Below, piece after piece: positions 17,591 to 26,374 of a stretch of 64,000 nt of DNA. Source of the DNA: Bradyrhizobium diazoefficiens (GTDB lineage: Bacteria; Pseudomonadota; Alphaproteobacteria; Rhizobiales; Xanthobacteraceae); NCBI RefSeq assembly GCF_018129965.1, contig NZ_JAFCKW010000019.1:34728-98727 (forward strand). Reading direction: 5' to 3'. Below the pieces are notes generated by a model. The model had not been told where the DNA came from. It saw only the letters and a program-made list of their open reading frames with translations, and made no database searches. The number at the start of each line of letters is the position of its first letter. The first letter of the stretch is position 1. The position numbers and the translations under genes are program-made.

Positions 17591-19288
17591 ATGGCGTCAG
17601 GATCAACCCTAACCGTGCTGTTTGCGCTTATGGCCTTTGCATTTAACGTCTTTGTCAGTTCGTCTTGCTATGAGCTCCGCGACATGCGGGCGCGATTGCA
17701 GGAGTGGCTGTCTGGGATGGGTTTCAATCCCATTCTGAGCGAGGGGGAAGGCTTCCCGCATACCGATGGCATGCCGCCTTACGCCAGTTGCCTCAGAACC
17801 ATGGACGAATGCGCCATGGTTATCGGCGTCATCGAGCGACAATACGGCACCCAATTTGATGATTGGGGACCGTTCCCACAATACAAGGGATTGGCTCCGA
17901 CCCATGCCGAGTTGCGCCATGCGTTGGATAGCGGAAAGCGAGTTCTGATTTATGTGCAGGACAGCACATGGGCCTTTTATGACGTCTGGCGGCGTAACCC
18001 CGACGCGTTCACGAACGGCGCTCCCCCTGGCCTCGACGTGCGAACGCTCGAATTGCTTCAGGAATTGAAGACGCGAAGCCCGGAACCGTGGCTCAGTCGG
18101 TACTCCGATGCGTCCTCCGTGGTTGCGTCGCTCAAGAGCGAAGTCATCAATCAGCTCTTTCAACAGTTTCGCGAGCGTGAAAAGCAAACGGCAGATTTGC
18201 AGCAATATCTCCTTGGCAAGCTCGATGAGGCGCCGCCTGATATTCGTCAGGCTATTGCCGAGGCGTTAAACTCCGATCTCGTCGCCTCGCGCGATGCCCT
18301 GAAGGCGCAATTGGCCGCGATCGAAGCCGAACGTGCTGCCGGAGGTTCGGATGAGAGAATTCGCAACCTCGAACAGGCGAAACTTGCCGCCGAGATGCGG
18401 CTCTCGGAAATCTCCCGCCAGTTCGGATTTTTGCAAACGCTGCTCGCGCGTTCTGCCGCCAAGGATGCCGTCTGGCTAGAGCATGTTCGCAGCACCCTCA
18501 TGCCGAAGCAGCCGGGTCGCGCGCCATTTCATAATTCGCTTGAGGTCGCATTGCGCGGCTATCACGCATCGCCGGGCCGCCGTGTGACGCCCGTCTTGTC
18601 GAAAGTGACGTGGGAGAAACTTCCTCACGTCGAGAGAGGTTTGCATCGCGGCTATTATGCCGGTGTCATCTTTCACGGCCGCGATTTCGTGCCGGGCGTA
18701 ACGTGGACCACGAGACGTTGCGGATTGGAAGGCGTGCTGGAGCCCGGACAACCTCATCCTTGGATGCTTCCTAATATCTACTACGGAGACTATCTCGAAG
18801 TTGCCTCGTCGGACGATCCGATCGAGGGGCCGCTGTCTTTTCGCGACTATGAGTATCAGGTGCGTAATCCGGAAGGACAGACCTCGGAATGGGTAAGGTT
18901 CAGCTATCCTTTTGATGACGTCATGCTCGAAAAAATGAGGGTCGAGCAGCTTGAACTGGGGAGGGCGCTTTTGGCGGGCGACAAGCCGGTCGAGGCGGTC
19001 GAGCCCATGCGGAAGGCGTTTGTCTTTTCCGACCGGATGTTGGGCCTCACCCATGAGGAAACGTTGCGGATCAAGGCCGAATGGGAGCACACTCGCAACG
19101 AGGCGGCGCTATCGAAACTCCGCTTTCGGGTTGGAGCCCACCTCTCTGTTAAATCAGGTCCAGAGGCCGGCAAGTCGGGTGTCATTGAACGCTTGCTTTT
19201 GAATCACGTGCACGCCTATCTGATCAAGCCGGCCGAGGGCGAGCTGTTTCAGGCTTCCGATGCACAAGTCGAACTTGCGGATACGTAA
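17591..19288 (+). CDS. DUF4062-domain protein
   Basis: A 565-residue protein. An N-terminal DUF4062 module spans about 18-135 (NVFVSSSCYELRDMRARL, then DECAMVIGVIERQYG, EL and RHALDSGKRVLIYV), a TIR/SLOG-like Rossmann fold found in signalling and defence proteins. A coiled-coil follows at about 195-295 (LAAIEAERAAGG, IRNLEQAKLAAEMRLSEI). The C-terminal 270 residues are unassigned and end in a KOW-like strand pattern (GAHLSVKSGPEAGKSGVIERL). The usual family start fits M14 (17630); the annotated start adds a hydrophobic stretch. It stands alone between AbiE and the HNH pair. A sensor-plus-effector architecture is an inference. Confidence 0.7.
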   Translation: MASGSTLTVLFALMAFAFNVFVSSSCYELRDMRARLQEWLSGMGFNPILSEGEGFPHTDGMPPYASCLRTMDECAMVIGVIERQYGTQFDDWGPFPQYKGLAPTHAELRHALDSGKRVLIYVQDSTWAFYDVWRRNPDAFTNGAPPGLDVRTLELLQELKTRSPEPWLSRYSDASSVVASLKSEVINQLFQQFREREKQTADLQQYLLGKLDEAPPDIRQAIAEALNSDLVASRDALKAQLAAIEAERAAGGSDERIRNLEQAKLAAEMRLSEISRQFGFLQTLLARSAAKDAVWLEHVRSTLMPKQPGRAPFHNSLEVALRGYHASPGRRVTPVLSKVTWEKLPHVERGLHRGYYAGVIFHGRDFVPGVTWTTRRCGLEGVLEPGQPHPWMLPNIYYGDYLEVASSDDPIEGPLSFRDYEYQVRNPEGQTSEWVRFSYPFDDVMLEKMRVEQLELGRALLAGDKPVEAVEPMRKAFVFSDRMLGLTHEETLRIKAEWEHTRNEAALSKLRFRVGAHLSVKSGPEAGKSGVIERLLLNHVHAYLIKPAEGELFQASDAQVELADT

Positions 19289-19349
19289 TCTCGCTCTTCG
19301 TGAATTCGGCAGCCTCCTTCGATGTGACAGAGAATAGAGGGCGCGAGCT

Positions 19350-20420
19350 GTGTGGAGGCGCACCGAAGACGACTCGGTCCTCGACGAGGCCGGAAAGGTG
19401 ATTTATTTCAGCCTTGAAAGGTTCGTTCGGGACATCGCTTTAGGCGATTGCTGTTTTGTCTGTGGCGCAAGCTCCGCCGATGTGCCTTTCAATAATGAGC
19501 ACGTTATTCCCGAATGGATTCTCCGGCGCTTTGCCCTTTTCGACCGTTTCCTGACGCTGCCTAATGGGGCTTCCACGCGCTACGACCGCTATACAGTTCC
19601 CTGCTGTGTGGGCTGCAATGACTTGATGGGACGCGCTATCGAGCAACCCACCAGCGCGTTGACCGAGGGCGGCTACGATGCAGTCCAGGCGTGGTGCGAG
19701 CAGCACGGGCTTCTGAATCTATATGTTTGGGTTGGTCTCCTTTTTCTAAAAACGCACCTTAAGGATCGGCTGCTTCGGGCGCATCTCGATGCTCGAAAAG
19801 GTGACGTGCCCATTGCTGAGGAGTTGCAGTACGATTGGCGTGGTCTGCACTACCTTCATACGCTCGTGCGCTGCTTCGCCACAGGTGCAGGCATATATCC
19901 CGATGCACTCGGATCATTCTTTATAATCAAAGTTCGGGAGGACGCGTCGGGGCAAGCGTTCGACTACGGCGATCTCTATCAGGCGCAAGCTGTGATGTTA
20001 CGGCTCGGCGACGTGGCATTCATTGCTTGCTTTAACGATGGCGCTAATGCCGGCTTGTTCCTCAAGCAGAAACTCGAGCGGATAACGGGTGCCGTATCCG
20101 ATGCTCAACTTCGGGAACTCGCAACCGAACTTGCCTTCCTCAACATGCATCTCAAGAATCATCCAAACCTCGAATCTCATTTCGATTTGCAACTTGAGCG
20201 GCACGAAATGAAAGGAACGTTTGTTCTGCCCGAATTAAATGAGCTGGACTACGCTGTTAGGGGCAAGTTCATGCACTACATATTTCGCGGCATGTTCGGC
20301 AAGCTAAAGTCTTACAAGTGGAGCGACGCGGAATTCGAGGCCATGGTTGTCGGGGGGCAAGCGACATTCCTGTTTGATGATTATGGTGCATTCATCAAAG
20401 ACGACACGCCTCTTCCGTAG
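19350..20420 (+). CDS. HNH-like zinc protein, copy 1 of a convergent paralogous pair
   Basis: A 356-residue protein starting with GTG at 19350. Residues 33-95 have an HNH/treble-clef look: CCFVCG, then NNEHVIPEWILRRF, then VPCCVGCNDLMGR. The remaining 260 residues are helical and unassigned, ending LFDDYGAFIKDD. It is clearly paralogous to the gene at 20498-21583 along its whole length, and the two face each other with 77 bp between stops. The EHVIPEW segment suggests a metal-bound nuclease centre, but activity is unproven. No known defence system matches this arrangement in my knowledge. Confidence 0.65.
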   Translation: MWRRTEDDSVLDEAGKVIYFSLERFVRDIALGDCCFVCGASSADVPFNNEHVIPEWILRRFALFDRFLTLPNGASTRYDRYTVPCCVGCNDLMGRAIEQPTSALTEGGYDAVQAWCEQHGLLNLYVWVGLLFLKTHLKDRLLRAHLDARKGDVPIAEELQYDWRGLHYLHTLVRCFATGAGIYPDALGSFFIIKVREDASGQAFDYGDLYQAQAVMLRLGDVAFIACFNDGANAGLFLKQKLERITGAVSDAQLRELATELAFLNMHLKNHPNLESHFDLQLERHEMKGTFVLPELNELDYAVRGKFMHYIFRGMFGKLKSYKWSDAEFEAMVVGGQATFLFDDYGAFIKDDTPLP

Positions 20421-20497
20421 TCGGCGCATCGCCGTACCGTGCTATTCGGTAAGCGTCACGAAAAGCCAGTGTAAGGATCGTCACACCAGGGCGGAAT

Positions 20498-21583
20498 TCA
20501 CGGCGTATCAGACGTAAAGCTCTGCTTGATGAACGCGCCAGTGTCATCGAATAAGACAGTGAAGTGTCCGCCGTCGATCGCCTGTTCGATCTCCTGCGGT
20601 GTTTTCCCTGCGACCCGTATCTGCTTCACGCCGTCGCCGAACGAGTCCCGCAGCATGCGTCCTCGCAGCGCGAAGTCGAGCTCACCCAGCTCGAAATATT
20701 CAGGCATCCAGGCTTTCTCGGTAATTGTCTCGTTCCTCATGTCGCACTCCGTATAGAAGCGCGGGCGCTCCTTTAGGCTCAGGTTCATGAAGGCGAAGTC
20801 GACCATGACTTCGCGCGCTTGGATCTCCGACAACGGTCCTTCTATCTTTTCGAGCCTCGGCATCGCGCCATTTATCGCTCCGCATGCATCATTGAACGTC
20901 GTGATCAGCACAACATTCCCGAGCCTCAACAGCATGGTCTGCGCGTCGACTATGTCGCCGTAGTCGAATTCCTCACGCCATCCTTCCGTCTTCGCCGCAA
21001 ATGCCCCTAGCGATCCAAACACCTCCTTCTCGAGGGTGGCCCCGTTTACAAAGCACCGCACAAGGCAGTGCATATGATGCAGCGCCTGCCAGTCGTGCAG
21101 GTCTCCGATCTTGTCATCCGGTTCGCGAAGGTCTTGGTGGATTCGAAACTCCCTGTCCTTGAGATGGACCTTGAGAAAGATCAGGCCCAACCAGACGAAG
21201 AACTCCAATCCGTTGCCGTCGGCGATGTGCTTCTGCACGGCCTCCGGGCCGGCATTGACGACCTTGCTGATCCGCTCTTCGATCTGGCGTCCCATCAAAG
21301 AGTTACAATCCTGACAGCAGGGGACTTTGAACCGTCCGTACTTAACGGCCCCGCCATTTGGCAATGTCATCGTCCTGTTAAACAGGTTGAATTTCCGCAG
21401 CACCCATTCAGGGATAACATGCTCGTCGTTGAACACTTTTGACCCGGGCTGTGCGCCGCAGATAAAGCAGCAGCGGCCGAGACAGATATCGTTCACAAAC
21501 CGATCTTTGCTGAAAAACAGAACCTTACCGCTATGATCCAGGAACGAACCGTCTGAAGTTTTATGCCAAGCCATTGTCACCAA
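20498..21583 (-). CDS. HNH-like zinc protein, copy 2 of a convergent paralogous pair
   Basis: A 361-residue protein (or 358 from the ATG at 21574, which aligns with copy 1). It shares CCFICG, NDEHVIPEWVLRKF, VPCCQDCNSLMGR, FVWLGLIFLKVHLKDR, CLVRCFVNGA and the LFDDTGAFIK end with copy 1, so the two diverged after a duplication or arrived separately. By eye the two are well under 60 percent identical. It lies tail to tail with copy 1. Possible roles are two specificities of one nuclease family, or an effector with a decoy or inhibitor. Confidence 0.65.
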   Translation of the reverse strand: MVTMAWHKTSDGSFLDHSGKVLFFSKDRFVNDICLGRCCFICGAQPGSKVFNDEHVIPEWVLRKFNLFNRTMTLPNGGAVKYGRFKVPCCQDCNSLMGRQIEERISKVVNAGPEAVQKHIADGNGLEFFVWLGLIFLKVHLKDREFRIHQDLREPDDKIGDLHDWQALHHMHCLVRCFVNGATLEKEVFGSLGAFAAKTEGWREEFDYGDIVDAQTMLLRLGNVVLITTFNDACGAINGAMPRLEKIEGPLSEIQAREVMVDFAFMNLSLKERPRFYTECDMRNETITEKAWMPEYFELGELDFALRGRMLRDSFGDGVKQIRVAGKTPQEIEQAIDGGHFTVLFDDTGAFIKQSFTSDTP

Positions 21584-21729
21584 CCGTCGCCGCCGCGGGC
21601 TTAAGCCCTACACGGGCCAGCACCGTCCTGCTACTGAAAGGGCATCGCCGGCCGGGACCGGTCACGGACAGGGATATGCGAAAGAACATGCTCCGGCCAA
21701 CGGGCTCAGATCCCGCTTAGGGGATATTC

Positions 21730-22317
21730 ATGTCGAGGAAGTCAAGAAAGGCGCAACGGCGACGGAAATGGCGGCGCCGGTCAAGGTCTGCAGCAACGCC
21801 GTCCGATGCGATGCATCAGGCGCTCGGAGAGTTTTTGACCGAGATGGGTCGCGTCGAGTTCAGGATGCTCCTGTTGATGGACCTCATCAATGAGGCACCG
21901 CTCGAAGCGCTGTTCGACGAGTATTCCGGACGGACGTTCGCGGACAAGATCAAGATCTTCAAGAAGTGGTGTGACTTCGGAGGCGTGCCCGATGAGCACA
22001 AGCCGACGCTACAACGTATTTACAAGGAGCTGGATGATCTCCGGCCGATGCGCAATTTCCTAGTCCATGGCGAGACATGGGAAGGCGCTTTCAAGGGCAA
22101 GCCGCGCCAGCCCTATCGGGTCGGACTCGTGAAAAAGAATCTTGAATATCTCGACGAATTCGAGCGCGCCGAACACGGTCCGAACGTCTTTGACGTCCAG
22201 CAGGTGCGTGATGCGACCAGGCGCTGCGCTGGGATTCACCGGGATCTTGCAGCGTTGCGGGACGCGATTGCCGCGACCGCCGTACCATTTGAAGAAGAAG
22301 TCACGCAGGCTCCGTGA
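21730..22317 (+). CDS. HEPN-like protein (RNxxxH motif)
   Basis: A 195-residue, mostly helical protein with a very basic N-terminus (residues 1-20, rich in Arg and Lys). It has the HEPN RNase signature R-x4-6-H as RNFLVH at residues 108-113, placed at the start of a helix as in RNase HEPN domains. The preceding helices (EFLTEMGRVEFRMLLLMDLI) fit an all-alpha HEPN core. Many HEPN proteins are toxin or defence RNases. It ends 23 bp before the DUF1780 gene and may form an operon with it. Confidence 0.6.
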   Translation: MSRKSRKAQRRRKWRRRSRSAATPSDAMHQALGEFLTEMGRVEFRMLLLMDLINEAPLEALFDEYSGRTFADKIKIFKKWCDFGGVPDEHKPTLQRIYKELDDLRPMRNFLVHGETWEGAFKGKPRQPYRVGLVKKNLEYLDEFERAEHGPNVFDVQQVRDATRRCAGIHRDLAALRDAIAATAVPFEEEVTQAP

Positions 22318-22339
22318 CCAACTGCTATCTCTGGGGACA

Positions 22340-22987
22340 ATGGCCTTTTCCGACAACGCATTCCTCGCCAAACTGCGCGAACACGCCGATCGCGCCCGGC
22401 GCCTTTTCTCAAATCCGCAAAAGCCGGAACGGGAGCGCATGGTCGTGCGCGCATTCCTTCGTTGTATCGGTGAAGCCTTCGAGGACGGTGAGATCTTCGC
22501 GAGCAGGGACGAGCCGATCGACGTCCGATTTCGAACTGCCGATTTCCAAATCATGGACATCGTCGGCGATAACAAGCGCGGCTTGGCATGGCGTCGGCGC
22601 CAGGACAGATATCGCAATGCACAACATATCGCAGACGTGCTGGAGCCGTACACGCCGTCACAGCCGATGTCGTTCGACGACGCGGCCCAGCTCGTCGCCG
22701 ATCGTCTGTCGGCGAAAGCCGCGCGGTATGGCGCCGCCGCTTGCGCGAGCTTGGATGCCTTGGTCTATATCGACCTTCACAATCGGCACCTTTGGCCGCT
22801 TAAGCCCACCGGTCATGGGCGCGCCGTTGCCATGCTTCAAACCCAGGGCTGGAGATCGGTCTCCATGCTCTTTGTGCCCTATGGCGTCGTGCTGCTGGCA
22901 GCGCCGGCCGCTCCGGCGGTCATCAGGACACGAGCCGGGCGGGTTCTGAACGAATGGCCGGGGCTCGATGGGTTATTTGACCCCTAA
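22340..22987 (+). CDS. DUF1780 domain protein
   Basis: A 215-residue protein that fits DUF1780: MVVRAFLRCIGEAF, SRDEPIDVRFRTADFQIMDI, and KRGLAWRRRQDRY. The E-x-DVxF-x-AxFQIxD pattern (about 60-75) resembles a restriction-like nuclease core, but the lysine is not certain. The start at 22340 fits the family start; a longer ORF from 22142 runs back through the HEPN-like gene and is rejected. The strand and 22-bp gap link it to that gene. Confidence 0.75.
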   Translation: MAFSDNAFLAKLREHADRARRLFSNPQKPERERMVVRAFLRCIGEAFEDGEIFASRDEPIDVRFRTADFQIMDIVGDNKRGLAWRRRQDRYRNAQHIADVLEPYTPSQPMSFDDAAQLVADRLSAKAARYGAAACASLDALVYIDLHNRHLWPLKPTGHGRAVAMLQTQGWRSVSMLFVPYGVVLLAAPAAPAVIRTRAGRVLNEWPGLDGLFDP

Positions 22988-23155
22988 TGGGCCACTGGCC
23001 ATCTGCGCTTGTCCTTGGCTGACGGCCTCAGCGGAGATTTCCGCTCATCTTCGTCGGACCTGGGACGATCGGATCAGTGCGCCGGCTTAGAAATTCCGAT
23101 AAAACCGCCGGCAACACCACGCCTAATCCCCAAACCGACAACAGCGGTCGCCTCG

Positions 23156-24034
23156 ATGTACAATCTTCTTGTTTCCTCCAATGCCGAGGCCTGGAACGGC
23201 GAGCCCTGGCAGATCGAGTTCTCGCGCTGCGTTCGCGAGTATACCGAAAATGCGATCACCGAGCGGTTCGGAACGCTGGACGATGCCGCGGTCTCGGAAC
23301 TCAAACGGCTGCCGTGCATCTTCGCCTACGAAGCGTTCAACCAGCTCGCACCGAAATTCGGCCTGATCCGCGACATCGCCAAACGGCAGGGACAGGTTCG
23401 GATCGAATACGAGCTGCAGGCCATCGATCCGTTTCTGTCCGCCGACGATCTCGAACAGCTCACCTTCGAGCTCGACATCGGTAAATGGGAAATGAACCGG
23501 ACGCATTGGGCGGTCAAGGACGTCAATCTTGCGAAGGAATTACACGCCGCGCGGCGCATCACGCTGCCGTCTTGGACGGGGCAGGCGACCAAGACCGTCG
23601 ATATCACCGAGCATCATTTCGACGTGGCTCTTTCTTTTCCGGGAGAGGTGAGGGCGATTGTCGAACAGGTGGCGCGCGAGTTGGAGGGAAGGATCGGGCC
23701 GAATTCCTACTTTTACGACAGCAACTACGTATCGCAATTGGCACGGCCGTCGCTCGACACATTGCTGCAGGAGATCTACCGGCATCGTTCGAAGCTGATC
23801 GTCGTGTTCCTGGGGTCCGACTACCAAAGGAAGGACTGGTGCGGCATCGAGTTTCGGGCGATCAGGGAGATCATCATGGAGCGCGACAATGCCCGTATCA
23901 TGTTCGTGCGAACCGATGACGGCGCCGTCGACGGCGTTTTCAAGACCGACGGCTACGTCGACGCGCGCAGGTTCAGCCCGGCGCAGATCGCGCAATTCAT
24001 CTGCGAGCGCCTGGCCGTGCTCACGCCGGCCTAG
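23156..24034 (+). CDS. TIR-domain protein
   Basis: A 292-residue protein starting at 23156 (MYNLLVSS). The N-terminal 150 residues are a variable module of unknown function (ERFGTLDDAAVSELKRLP, FAYEA). The C-terminal part (about 152-292) is a TIR-like domain: FDVALSFPGE, then RSKLIVVFLGSDYQRKDWCGIEF with W228-C229 and the likely catalytic E232. Such TIR domains often cleave NAD+ or make signalling nucleotides during phage infection. Only 5 bp separate it from the AbiJ-like gene, so the two are probably one operon. Confidence 0.78.
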   Translation: MYNLLVSSNAEAWNGEPWQIEFSRCVREYTENAITERFGTLDDAAVSELKRLPCIFAYEAFNQLAPKFGLIRDIAKRQGQVRIEYELQAIDPFLSADDLEQLTFELDIGKWEMNRTHWAVKDVNLAKELHAARRITLPSWTGQATKTVDITEHHFDVALSFPGEVRAIVEQVARELEGRIGPNSYFYDSNYVSQLARPSLDTLLQEIYRHRSKLIVVFLGSDYQRKDWCGIEFRAIREIIMERDNARIMFVRTDDGAVDGVFKTDGYVDARRFSPAQIAQFICERLAVLTPA

Positions 24035-24039
24035 TCACC

Positions 24040-24930
24040 ATGGACAAGACACCGATGATCTCCGATGGGGATGAGGCGCCGAAGGAGATCTCGGAGGTTA
24101 CACGCCGTGCCATTATCGATCATTTCCGCACGGCGAACGTGAACTGGGCAGGGCGGCTGGAGGATGACGAGTTTCTGACCCGAATCTACGATCTCCCAAA
24201 GCTGCCGTCTCTCGATCATCGATACAAGGATGCAGCCGACGATATCTACCATCACTGCCGCTTCAATGATTGGGAGCGAGATTGGATCTTTTACGATCCC
24301 CGCTTCAATCTGATGCATGCGCCAGACTCGGAATTTCTTCGGTTTCTCTGCGAGACCGTGCACCCCGCCGTGCGGCCCGCCGACGATGAAGTCTCGAGGC
24401 TCGCGCGCGTCTATAACGAGGTGCTGACGCCCGACGGCTATCAAGTCGTCCCCGGAAAGACCATTTCCGGCAGACCGATCTTTGTCGCGCAATCGGCCCA
24501 CCGCGCCGTTGTCTTCGAGGAGCCGACCGGTTGGCGGAAGGTTGACCGCCAGCTTCAGGAGATGCGGCTGCGGCTCGATAGCGCCGAGACCGAGGAGCAA
24601 TATCAAGCCGTTGGCCTTCTCTGCCGCGAGGTGCTGATCTCCGTGGCGCAGGAGGTTTACGATCCCGCCCGGCATCCGCTCATCGACGACAAGACCCCCA
24701 GCGATACCGACGCCAAGCGGATGCTGGAGGCGATCTTCGAAGTGGAGCTGAAAGGTTCAAGCAACGAAGAGGCCCGCGCTCACGCCAAGGCGGCGGTACG
24801 TCTGGCGCTCGCGCTGCAGCACAAGCGGTTCGCTGATTTTAGAACCGCCGCGCTGTGCGCCGAGGGGACCTGGTCGGTCGTGAACATGCTGGCAATCATC
24901 GCTGGCCGGCGAGGCAGACGCATCACGTAG
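24040..24930 (+). CDS. AbiJ-like abortive infection protein (AbiJ_NTD3 type)
   Basis: A 296-residue protein. The first ~170 residues match my recollection of the AbiJ_NTD3 family: VTRRAIIDHF, WAGRLEDDEFLTRIYDLPKLPS, HHCRFNDWERDWIFYD, FLRFLCETVHPAVRP. The C-terminal half (VDRQLQEMRLRLDSAETEEQY, then LALALQHKRFADFRTAA) is helical and resembles the C-terminal domain of Abi proteins, possibly HEPN-like. It follows the TIR gene at once. A two-gene TIR plus Abi unit fits a sensor and toxin module (inference). Confidence 0.68.
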   Translation: MDKTPMISDGDEAPKEISEVTRRAIIDHFRTANVNWAGRLEDDEFLTRIYDLPKLPSLDHRYKDAADDIYHHCRFNDWERDWIFYDPRFNLMHAPDSEFLRFLCETVHPAVRPADDEVSRLARVYNEVLTPDGYQVVPGKTISGRPIFVAQSAHRAVVFEEPTGWRKVDRQLQEMRLRLDSAETEEQYQAVGLLCREVLISVAQEVYDPARHPLIDDKTPSDTDAKRMLEAIFEVELKGSSNEEARAHAKAAVRLALALQHKRFADFRTAALCAEGTWSVVNMLAIIAGRRGRRIT

Positions 24931-25675
24931 TCGATGGCCCGGAGGGTAACGTCACGACGCGGCGATCGACCATCAGGTGGCGCCGTTTCGCCGCGCCGGG
25001 GTCGGTGAGCCGCGGCGTGATCGAGACGACCGCGACCTTCCAGTCCGGCAAACGATCTTGTGGAGCCGGCATCACCCCGGACAGCACGGTCAGACCCCGT
25101 CGTTCCAGGTTACCGACACAGGTGAGGATGTCGTTATAGAGATCGCGGCGCCCCCGCTCGGACGGCGGAGGCTCGGCGATATCCGACAAGATAAATGACG
25201 CAAGATCGAGCCATTCCTGCAGACCCGCGATATCATCGTCATAGGCATCGGGCACTTCCGGACGATGAATCAGGACAGCATCACATCGTGCGGCGTCGCG
25301 AACCGCGCGATGCGTCGTCATCGGCGCGACCGGGACGACCTCAAGATGGGAATAGGTGTCCACCAGACTGGCAGCCGCTTCGCCGGCACCCAATGGCAAG
25401 CGGGGCGCTGTGAAATATCCCACCTCGTAGCCGAACGCCTGAGCAATCCTGTCCAGCGCGTCGTCGCTCACGCGCTCGCCGCGTTCGATGCGCTCCACGG
25501 TCGAGACCGAGACACGCGCGAAGTCGGCGAGCGTCGTCGTCTTCCATTGCCGCAGTCCGCGGTTCCATCGCACCACGAAGGCTACCAGTTCGATGGGCGG
25601 CGCCGTCGGGACGTCGACAGGTCTCTCCGGCAGTTGTGTGATCTTGTCCAACAGGTCTTGGGTCGTCATGAGCAT
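24923..25675 (-). CDS. XRE-family regulator with a long C-terminal domain
   Basis: A 250-residue protein. A helix-turn-helix lies at about 30-85 (KTTTLADFARVSVSTVERIERGERVSDDALDRIAQAFG). The 165-residue C-terminal part has no clear match; it contains LQEWLDLASFILSDIAE and a beta-rich end (DWKVAVVSITPRL), which might be a ligand-sensing domain. It ends 8 bp inside the AbiJ-like gene's 3' end, on the other strand. What it controls is not obvious. Confidence 0.7.
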   Translation of the reverse strand: MLMTTQDLLDKITQLPERPVDVPTAPPIELVAFVVRWNRGLRQWKTTTLADFARVSVSTVERIERGERVSDDALDRIAQAFGYEVGYFTAPRLPLGAGEAAASLVDTYSHLEVVPVAPMTTHRAVRDAARCDAVLIHRPEVPDAYDDDIAGLQEWLDLASFILSDIAEPPPSERGRRDLYNDILTCVGNLERRGLTVLSGVMPAPQDRLPDWKVAVVSITPRLTDPGAAKRRHLMVDRRVVTLPSGPSTT

Positions 25676-26094
25676 TGGCTCCTTTCATGGTCGAAAGGAT
25701 GCACGATCCTCGCCGGCCAAAAGAGGTCGAAAAATCCTTCATGCCCAGGAAACCCAACGCTCATGCTCGCTCCGCCGCACAGTCTGGACCGCCACGACCT
25801 GGCGGTTGCGATATGGCGCGACATCCGGGCCTGGCTCTGTCGTCAGCATCGCGAAGGCCGACGATGATTGCCATGATCCTCGCGCCAGATTCCGGCGATC
25901 GCCATCCTTCCCATGTAGCAACGACCAGGCCCGATGGGAGGGGGACGCCGCCGCCGACGCCTATGCGCCTTGCGCCTCCGGCTACCCCCGGACGCCGACA
26001 AATGAGCAAGCGCGATATATTTCAGCTATAAGAGTTACGCCGTATTTTGGCCGTATTTAAGGTAATACTATTTAAGTGAAACCGAGGATGGGGA
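25676..26094. other. Intergenic region with operator-like repeats
   Basis: No convincing gene lies here; ORFs at 25675-26031 (+) and 25761-26009 (-) lack any domain and are read as noise. The right end is A/T-rich and holds the promoter of the HTH operon, with an inverted repeat GTATT (26053-26057) and AATAC (26064-26068) separated by six bases, and another GTATT at 26042-26046. Confidence 0.5.
26042..26068. promoter_or_regulatory. Candidate operator ahead of HTH operon
   Basis: Three half-sites, GTATT (26042), GTATT (26053) and AATAC (26064), are spaced 11 bases apart, one helical turn. They lie 27-53 bp before the start of the HTH gene. This is a plausible binding array for that HTH protein, an inference from spacing and position. 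Confidence 0.5.
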
Positions 26095-26370
26095 ATGCCG
26101 CTCAATCTTTCCAACAGTCAGGCGCTCGGGCGGACCTACGCGGCGGCGCGCATGATGGCGGGCCTCGACCAGGGTGCCCTCGCGGCCCAGGCCGGGCTTT
26201 CTGCCGGCACGATTTCCAACGTCGAACGCGGGCGGGATTCCAGACCCGAGACACTGAAAGCGATCCGTCTCGCCCTGAATCGGGAAGGGGTCTTGATCGG
26301 ATTCAGCCGCAACAACGGCCTGGCGACGGTGTCGATCGGTTTTGCCGCCGATGATTCAGATGAGGAGTAA
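26095..26370 (+). CDS. Small XRE-type HTH protein, operon gene 1
   Basis: A 91-residue helix-turn-helix protein (about 10-65: GRTYAAARMMAGLDQGALAAQAGLS, ISNVERGRDSRPETLKAIRLALN), followed by a short beta-like end and an acidic tail. It starts at ATG 26095. The next gene begins 4 bp after its stop. It likely represses the four-gene operon through the repeats at 26042-26068. Confidence 0.8.
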   Translation: MPLNLSNSQALGRTYAAARMMAGLDQGALAAQAGLSAGTISNVERGRDSRPETLKAIRLALNREGVLIGFSRNNGLATVSIGFAADDSDEE

Positions 26371-26374
26371 GGTA

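Noticed and set aside
22142..22339. N-terminal extension of the DUF1780 gene
   Set aside because: It overlaps the HEPN-like gene in another frame and the family start fits 22340.
25675..26031. ORFs between the XRE gene and the HTH operon
   Set aside because: No domains, proline and arginine-rich, and they cover the promoter region.
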